DNA of 34,489 bases from a virus: the IMG/VR virus record IMGVR_UViG_3300020578_003969, positions 1-34,489 of that record. One strand, given 5' to 3'. Both the position numbers and the translations under genes were made by a program. Below, piece by piece: positions 28,940-34,489 of the stretch. Below the pieces are notes generated by a model. It was not told the DNA's origin. It worked only from the letters and a program-made list of their open reading frames with translations, and made no database searches. Every line of letters begins with the position of its first letter. Within the stretch, counting starts at the first letter, position 1.

Positions 28940-31489
28940 ATGCCCTCGCTAATAGATCTTGCTTCATACAAAATCATTTCTGAAAAGCAGCTCACCGATA
29001 ACTACAACCTGTTGGTTGATGCTGTTAATTCAAACTTTGATTTTACTCTGGCGCAGGTATCTAACCCTATCCCTGCTGCCACAACGGGACAGGTAAATAA
29101 CGTTCTCACTATAAAGGCAGGGTTTGTTCTTGGGTATTCGTCGCTAACAGATCTGATTAGCGTCTCAGATGTCTTTAGCAGTTTTTTAAACGCCTCTGCT
29201 CAAGTCTTAAGATTAAACAACAATTTAACTCTTTCGCTGCTGAGTACGGGCGGAGCCCCAAATCAGTTCACGATCGCTGCTTCCTTGCCTGGTGGAGCGT
29301 CTATAGACGGGGTAGTCTTTCGTCAGTTAAGTAACGTTGGCGACATGCAAGAAATCCACACCGTAACTCAGTTTACGGTTGCGGCAAACACTGCAAGTTT
29401 GAGTGTAGCTACAGGGTATTTCCAAATTAATGCCCTTAGAGTTGGAACCTACGCCTTCCCAACAACCACGCCAATTAATAATCAAATTTTACAGGCAAAC
29501 AACTCAGGCAATCTTGAGTTTAGGAACCCATTTATACCTGTAACTTTTGACGGCGACGAGTACGGATTCAGCGCCAATAAGCCTGTACGCTTTTCGGCCG
29601 TAGAGTATCCAGACCTTAATATCAAGCTAGGGGCAGATGAAACAGGCATTGGATTTACGGACTCTTGGGCTGATGGCAGCGTAAGAGCCTATGTCTATAT
29701 ATCTGGCAGCCAAGCTTTACAAATTGTAAAGCCCGCAGATGTTTCAGGTAATCCGGTTGCTCCCTACGTCCAACTTACCAGCGGCCTGGCCTTAGCTCCA
29801 GCCTCCAGCATAGATGCTTTAAGCAATCCCATCGGTGGTCTTTGGTACGACTCTGGAACAGAAGGTCTAATCCTAACCACTGCTTCAGGCAGGAAGTACA
29901 TCAGCAGCCAGGCTCTTACAGCCTCGGTAAACACAGAAGAAGTTAAAGACTTCGTACTGCAGCCTGCATCTACATTTACCGTTGACTCCGGATCTACTGT
30001 AAAGCCGGGACTTAACGTAGGCAGCAGCGCTGGCTTGGCATCGGATTCAAGCGGCCTCAAGGTGGTCGTCCATGGTAGCGCAGCTGTTCAGATATCTAGT
30101 GTTGGTCTAGAGTCTGCCGTAGCCGGCTCCACTGCTACAGCAAGACTCATACTCAATGACACCATAGGGATCAACAACCCAACTAAGCCCACTTACTCCT
30201 TCTCTGGCGTCGAAGGTCTTGGCATCTTCCGAGCAGACACAGACGCCATTGGCATGGCAGTCAAGGGGCAGACCGTACTAGAAATATCTGAAGCCAAACT
30301 AAATGTTAAGGGCAGCAAGGTTTCCAACGTTGCGACACCTACTGAACCTCAAGACGCCGCCAATAAAGACTACGTAGATGCCAGAATTCCTATTGGATCT
30401 ACTCCAGGCGCTTTGCCGATTGTTTCGTCAGGTGCTACGTCAAAGTATGTACAGAGTGATGCAAAGTATTTAAATGGCGTATTGGAAATTGGTAGCTCAG
30501 CTGCTCCGGCTTCTTTCAGAATGAACTCAAGTAGCGGTGGAGCTGCAATTATCAAAGCTCCTGCTACCGTAAATAATATTGTATTTGAGCTGCCCAGCAA
30601 TAACTTAAACAACGGCGTTCTACAGAATGTTGGCGGTCAAAGTCGATGGGTCAGCGTTGATTCAATTACAGGCAATACGCTCAAAGCAGACGGTTCGGTA
30701 AACCTAAGCAAAGGCCTGAACTTAACCACGGACTCCACACCTGCAAGCCCTGCAATAGGTAAAGGCAATACTGGCGTATACGCAGCTACCGAGGCTGCAG
30801 CCAAGATTGGTTTCTCGGCTCAAGGCCAACGCTTGCTTGAGGCAAACGCTACTACAAGAGCCCTTGTCGGGGCTAGTGACACTTTCAATGCCCCTCTGAT
30901 TCGATTAGACAACACCATCACAAACTACTCTTCTGTAGGCAACTCCGGACAGCCTACATACGCATTTGCCGGGGAACCTCAGACCGGCCTAGGTCAGACG
31001 CAAGTCCAGTCCGTAAGCTTACTGGTAAACGGCACTGCAAAGATATCGGCAAACGCAAACGGAATCAGCGCACATAACAACAGGGTGCAGGCTGTATCTG
31101 ATCCAGTCCAGGCGACAGATGCAGCGACGAAGGGCTATGTAGATACGTTAGTAAAAGCTCGTAAAGAGTTGAGCTTCCTAGTTCAAAGCCTCCCTGCGGG
31201 TTGGGCTGCTGGTTCAGCGCTTATTCTTTCTATCTACGATAAAGCGCTTATTTTCAACAGCGCTATAGGTAACGTAAGTTTTGAATCAGCTGCAGACAAC
31301 AAACTTGTAGTGGTGCCATCAAACTTCTCTGTAAACCCTGATTGCCAGGTGTATGTAGATAACTCACGTCTTGTCAAAATGGCCAAGTCTTCAGGCGTAA
31401 GAGAAGTATCGTACGGCACAGCAGGATCGATTGTTCTCAATTACAACTTAGCAGTCGGCAATGTTGTAACCATACATTTACCCGGCTAA
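28940..31489 (+). CDS. Tail fibre protein (849 aa)
   Basis: A long Ser/Ala/Asn/Gly/Thr-rich beta-repeat protein with almost no cysteine. Two copies of the phage tail-fibre hinge repeat are present: SNVATPTEPQDAANKDYVD (about 463-481) and QAVSDPVQATDAATKGYVD (about 717-735). Between them are modules of the type PTYSFSGVEGLG and PTYAFAGEPQTGLG. The N-terminal 40 residues (MPSLIDLASYKII) probably attach to the baseplate, and the C-terminal 100 residues, after the last hinge repeat, are the likely receptor-binding tip. No chaperone gene is recognised next to it. It follows the terminator, with AGG at 28925 as a weak ribosome-binding site and a possible -10 (TAAAAT, 28928). Confidence 0.85.
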   Translation: MPSLIDLASYKIISEKQLTDNYNLLVDAVNSNFDFTLAQVSNPIPAATTGQVNNVLTIKAGFVLGYSSLTDLISVSDVFSSFLNASAQVLRLNNNLTLSLLSTGGAPNQFTIAASLPGGASIDGVVFRQLSNVGDMQEIHTVTQFTVAANTASLSVATGYFQINALRVGTYAFPTTTPINNQILQANNSGNLEFRNPFIPVTFDGDEYGFSANKPVRFSAVEYPDLNIKLGADETGIGFTDSWADGSVRAYVYISGSQALQIVKPADVSGNPVAPYVQLTSGLALAPASSIDALSNPIGGLWYDSGTEGLILTTASGRKYISSQALTASVNTEEVKDFVLQPASTFTVDSGSTVKPGLNVGSSAGLASDSSGLKVVVHGSAAVQISSVGLESAVAGSTATARLILNDTIGINNPTKPTYSFSGVEGLGIFRADTDAIGMAVKGQTVLEISEAKLNVKGSKVSNVATPTEPQDAANKDYVDARIPIGSTPGALPIVSSGATSKYVQSDAKYLNGVLEIGSSAAPASFRMNSSSGGAAIIKAPATVNNIVFELPSNNLNNGVLQNVGGQSRWVSVDSITGNTLKADGSVNLSKGLNLTTDSTPASPAIGKGNTGVYAATEAAAKIGFSAQGQRLLEANATTRALVGASDTFNAPLIRLDNTITNYSSVGNSGQPTYAFAGEPQTGLGQTQVQSVSLLVNGTAKISANANGISAHNNRVQAVSDPVQATDAATKGYVDTLVKARKELSFLVQSLPAGWAAGSALILSIYDKALIFNSAIGNVSFESAADNKLVVVPSNFSVNPDCQVYVDNSRLVKMAKSSGVREVSYGTAGSIVLNYNLAVGNVVTIHLPG

Positions 31490-31502
31490 GATCCCAAACA
31501 AC

Positions 31503-32465
31503 ATGAGCATGCATACTTGTCCGTCCGGCAGGAGACTGCTGATGGATCGCTGTGAGCTTCGCAGCGTTCCAAATCGACTATCTCCATTTCTGTCAAAGCT
31601 AATGGATTCCTACATAGGTTCTTTGGTTAGGTTAGGCGGCCCAGATGTACAGCGCGGTCTAATAGAGCCCCTCAAGATCTACTACAAAGTCGGGGACACT
31701 GAACCACTTACCGATAATTGGGACAGCTTTATCCCTGCAGATTCTCCAAAGTACTTCACAACTTCTGTCGTTCGTAGACTAGCTCTTACTAAGCTATTTC
31801 GACTTGGAGTTCGTAGGTGCATTGGTAAGCTTGCAACGGCTGACGTAGATAGCAACAACCGAATGTACAGCTGTCCACCAATAGGTATGAATACTTCTTC
31901 GTGGAAGTGTCGCAGTATCTTTTGCCCCAATTGCAGAATGCGAATTGCTAATAATACTTGGCGATTTTTGCGTACTCGCTACGAAAACCAAGCATTTGAA
32001 GCAATACCTGCAGTAGTATTTAAAGCAGACATTCCATTTGCTGAAAGCAGATTTGGCTATAACCCAGTACTGGATGACTCCTTGATGAGAAGGATCAGTA
32101 ACCGGTTAGCTAAAGTGGATTACTTTGGGTGTAAGACCTTAGGCGCCAAAGTGATAGATAAAAAGCCGGTAACCTCGGTTCAAATCGCGCTGTTTTCAGA
32201 TGCAAAAAATATGCAATTTATTCAAAATCAAATGACTAAGTTGCAAAAATATATGAGGAAAAATTCTCCGGAAATATTAGTATCCGCAGAAATCAGAGAG
32301 GGGCTAGACAACATATGCTTGGAGCTATATGATGATACTCCTCTCTGCTTGTTAGCACTATCCAATGAAGGCTTTTACAGTAGTTTTGTCCAGCATACGG
32401 TAGAAGAGTTTAAGTATGCGTTGGCAGGTAAAAAGAAAGTTCTGCTTTTTGGAACAGGAGTATAA
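31503..32465 (+). CDS. Cysteine-rich zinc-ribbon protein (320 aa)
   Basis: Not recognised. A cysteine cluster WKCRSIFCPNCRMR (about 133-146), with an upstream SCPP, resembles the zinc ribbon at the front of plasmid and rolling-circle Rep proteins and IS91-type transposases, but the HUH His-x-His and a catalytic Tyr motif are absent. The first 30 residues (HTCPSGRRLLMDRC) add more cysteines. The rest looks globular. The ATG has no clear Shine-Dalgarno. It sits between the tail fibre and the ribonucleotide reductase, and CAGGAG near its end serves the next gene. Confidence 0.6.
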   Translation: MSMHTCPSGRRLLMDRCELRSVPNRLSPFLSKLMDSYIGSLVRLGGPDVQRGLIEPLKIYYKVGDTEPLTDNWDSFIPADSPKYFTTSVVRRLALTKLFRLGVRRCIGKLATADVDSNNRMYSCPPIGMNTSSWKCRSIFCPNCRMRIANNTWRFLRTRYENQAFEAIPAVVFKADIPFAESRFGYNPVLDDSLMRRISNRLAKVDYFGCKTLGAKVIDKKPVTSVQIALFSDAKNMQFIQNQMTKLQKYMRKNSPEILVSAEIREGLDNICLELYDDTPLCLLALSNEGFYSSFVQHTVEEFKYALAGKKKVLLFGTGV

Positions 32466-32469
32466 AGAT

Positions 32470-34489
32470 TTGACCCCAAAGACACTCACAGCAACTAAAT
32501 CCAGCGAGCAAGTCGCTGTCGTACCGCCCACTTACTATACCTACGAAGAGGCTATCGCGGCTTCTACGGAGTATTTCGGTGGCGACGATCTTGCGGCTCG
32601 TGTGTTCGTAGACAAGTACGCACTTAGAGACGGAGAGCAAAATCTCCTGGAGGCAACCCCAGATCAGATGCACCGTAGGCTTGCCAAGGAATTTGCTCGC
32701 ATTGAAAAAAGCAAGTTCAAGCAGCCTTACTCAGAGCAAGAGATTTTTAATGCTTTAAATAAGTTTGGCCGCATCGTCGCCCAGGGCAGCCCTATGTACG
32801 GCATTGGCAATACGTATCAGACGATTAGTCTGAGCAACTGCTATGTGCTGCAAAGCCCGGAAGATTCGTATTCCGGTATTTGCAGAGCAGACGAAGAGCT
32901 GGTTCAGATCAGCAAGCGTCGTGGAGGTTGCGGTCTAGACCTAGCCACACTGCGCCCGGAAGGATCTCTGACCAAGAATGCTGCTCGTACCAGCACAGGC
33001 ACCATCCCATTTGCAGAGCGATTCTCCAACTCTATTCGTGAGGTTGGGCAAAACGGTCGTCGTGGCGCTCTGATGATTACGCAGTCGATTCAGCACCCAG
33101 ATGTCGAGGCGTTCATCAAGTGCAAGCGGGACCTGACAAAGGTCACAGGGGCTAACATTTCTGTACGTCTCTCTGACGAGTTCCTCAATGCGGTTGAGCA
33201 GGGCAAGGATTACACGCAGCAATGGCCTGCCGAAAATCCAAAGGTTAGTCGCAAGGTAAATGCCGATAAAGTTTGGGGTATGCTCATTGAAGCAGCTCAC
33301 GCTACGGCAGAGCCGGGCATGCTGATGTGGGATACGATTATTCGTGAAAGCATCCCAGATTGCTACGCTGACATGGGCTTCAAGACAGTCTGCACGAATC
33401 CATGCTCCGAGATCCCACTCTCTGCATATGACTCCTGCCGATTGATGCTGGTGAATGCGTACTCATACGTTAAGCAGCCATTTACCAAGGAAGCAAAGTT
33501 TGACTTTGAATCTTTCAAGCAAGATGCTTACATGTGCCAGCGACTCATGGACGACATGGTCGATTTGGAGCTAGAGTGCATTGACAAGATTCTCGATAAG
33601 GTCTACAACGACCCTGAGGATCCTGAACTAAAGGTCAGAGAGCTTGCTCTTTGGAAAAAGATTCGTACGGCTGCTGCCAACGGGCGTCGTACAGGTTCCG
33701 GCATGACTGCTATTGGCGATACCCTGGCCGCCCTTGGAATCAGCTATGGCTCAAAGAATGGCATTGGGTCTATCGACGAGATCTACAAACAGTTCAAGCT
33801 GGCTTGCTATCGTTCGTCGGTAGACATGGCCAAAGAGCTTGGCGCATTCCCTATCCACGACAGCAATCGCGAAAAGAATAACCCATTCCTACTGCGTATT
33901 GCTGCCGAGGATCCTGCGCTGTATGAAGATATGCGTAAATACGGTAGACGCAACATTGCGCTGCTTACTACAGCCCCTTGCGGCTCTGTATCCATCTTGA
34001 CCCAAACGAGCTCAGGCATTGAGCCTCAGTTCATGATTACTCCCTATACCCGACGTAAGAAGGGCAATCCTGGGGATAAGAATTTCCGTTCTGATTTCGT
34101 CGATCAGAGTGGAGATCACTGGATGGAATTTACGGTATATCCGCCAAAGGTCTCAGAGTGGATGCGCGTCACAGGAGAAACGGATCTAACCAAGAGTCCT
34201 TGGGCCGGATCTACCGCTCCTGAGCTTGACTGGGAGTCTCGAGTCAAGCTGCAGGCAACTGCGCAGAAGCATATTGATCACGCTATCAGCAGCACCATCA
34301 ATCTTCCAGCAGATACGACCATTGAGACAGTAAACAAGATTTACCTCAAGGCTTGGAGAGCCGGCTGCAAAGGCGTCACTATTTATCGAGACAACTGTCG
34401 TACCGGAGTGCTGGTGGCTAAGGAAGACAAGAAGACTAAAGACACTGGCTACAAGCGTCCTAATATTCTGACTTGCGAAGTACATCATC
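32470..34489 (+). CDS. Class II (B12-dependent) ribonucleotide reductase, C-terminus beyond the window
   Basis: The frame is open to the right edge (673 codons) and starts at a TTG (32470) with CAGGAG at 32455-32460; there is no upstream in-frame ATG. It reduces ribonucleotides to deoxyribonucleotides using adenosylcobalamin. SNCYVL carries the first redox Cys (Cys124), RRGGCGLDL follows, NPCSEIPL gives the active-site Asn310, Cys312 and Glu314, and TAPCGS (501-506) and GCKGVTIYRDNCR match class II NrdJ enzymes. The C-terminal redox Cys pair is not reached. There is no NrdB-like small subunit or NrdG activase nearby, in keeping with class II. It lies outside the main nucleotide operon, downstream of the tail fibre. 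Confidence 0.92.
   Translation, partial: MTPKTLTATKSSEQVAVVPPTYYTYEEAIAASTEYFGGDDLAARVFVDKYALRDGEQNLLEATPDQMHRRLAKEFARIEKSKFKQPYSEQEIFNALNKFGRIVAQGSPMYGIGNTYQTISLSNCYVLQSPEDSYSGICRADEELVQISKRRGGCGLDLATLRPEGSLTKNAARTSTGTIPFAERFSNSIREVGQNGRRGALMITQSIQHPDVEAFIKCKRDLTKVTGANISVRLSDEFLNAVEQGKDYTQQWPAENPKVSRKVNADKVWGMLIEAAHATAEPGMLMWDTIIRESIPDCYADMGFKTVCTNPCSEIPLSAYDSCRLMLVNAYSYVKQPFTKEAKFDFESFKQDAYMCQRLMDDMVDLELECIDKILDKVYNDPEDPELKVRELALWKKIRTAAANGRRTGSGMTAIGDTLAALGISYGSKNGIGSIDEIYKQFKLACYRSSVDMAKELGAFPIHDSNREKNNPFLLRIAAEDPALYEDMRKYGRRNIALLTTAPCGSVSILTQTSSGIEPQFMITPYTRRKKGNPGDKNFRSDFVDQSGDHWMEFTVYPPKVSEWMRVTGETDLTKSPWAGSTAPELDWESRVKLQATAQKHIDHAISSTINLPADTTIETVNKIYLKAWRAGCKGVTIYRDNCRTGVLVAKEDKKTKDTGYKRPNILTCEVHH

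Noticed and set aside
31503-32465. Rolling-circle Rep or IS91-type transposase
   Set aside because: The zinc-ribbon pattern fits, but no His-x-His motif or catalytic Tyr context is present and no flanking ends are seen.
1-34489. CRISPR array, insertion sequence, integrase, homing endonuclease or intein
   Set aside because: I found no regularly spaced repeats, transposase or integrase motifs, HNH or LAGLIDADG motifs. The polymerase, helicase, terminase and reductase motifs run on without inserted domains.

Overview
This window is part of the genome of a tailed double-stranded DNA phage (Caudoviricetes), with no sign of a chromosomal flank. The evidence is a terminase large subunit, a tail-fibre protein, a full phage replication and recombination set, phage nucleotide-metabolism genes, very tight packing (ATGA, TAATG and TGATG stop/start overlaps) and many small unknown genes. 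I see no integrase, repressor, tRNA, CRISPR array or insertion sequence, so a lytic lifestyle is likely. The host cannot be named from the sequence. A large myovirus-like or jumbo-type phage is plausible, because the polymerase carries an N-terminal uracil-DNA-glycosylase-like domain as in SPO1, and a class II ribonucleotide reductase is present.

Layout. (1) 1-3154, minus strand: four small proteins of unknown function, probably virion-associated; the last one runs off the left edge. (2) 3135-5810, plus: a large primase-like protein with degenerate motifs, starting head-to-head inside the first minus gene. (3) 5811-6142: the only gene-free stretch longer than 300 bases, packed with long inverted repeats. 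(4) 6143-8068, minus: terminase large subunit. (5) 8067-8892, plus: four tiny genes, three of them membrane proteins, one with a TTG start and only 36 codons. (6) 8897-28871, plus: one long replication, recombination and nucleotide operon: SbcD-like nuclease, small genes, HTH protein, SbcC/Rad50-like ATPase, UvsW-like SF2 helicase, DnaB-like helicase, DnaG-like primase, ClpS-like adaptor, UDG-PolA fusion, a probable ssDNA-binding protein, RecA/UvsX-like recombinase, small unknowns, a dATP/dGTP-diphosphohydrolase-like (DUF5664) protein, ThyX and a short ThiF/E1-like protein. It ends at a clear intrinsic terminator (28884-28916). (7) 28940-34489, plus: tail fibre, a cysteine-rich zinc-ribbon protein and a class II ribonucleotide reductase cut by the right edge.

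How it fits together: DnaB, primase, PolA and the probable ssDNA-binding protein form the replisome. SbcCD-like, UvsW-like and RecA-like proteins give recombination-dependent replication and fork repair. RNR, ThyX and the diphosphohydrolase supply and shape the dNTP pool. ClpS-like and E1-like proteins hint at interference with host proteolysis or with conjugation-type signalling.

The most unusual signal is a set of long, nearly perfect hairpins inside coding sequences of the replication operon (11978, 14603, 17371, 19205, 23607, 24915, 27523 and weaker ones), many within the first 70 codons of a gene. Together with the hairpin-packed 5811-6142 region they suggest a layer of RNA- or DNA-structure-based control that ordinary annotation would miss.
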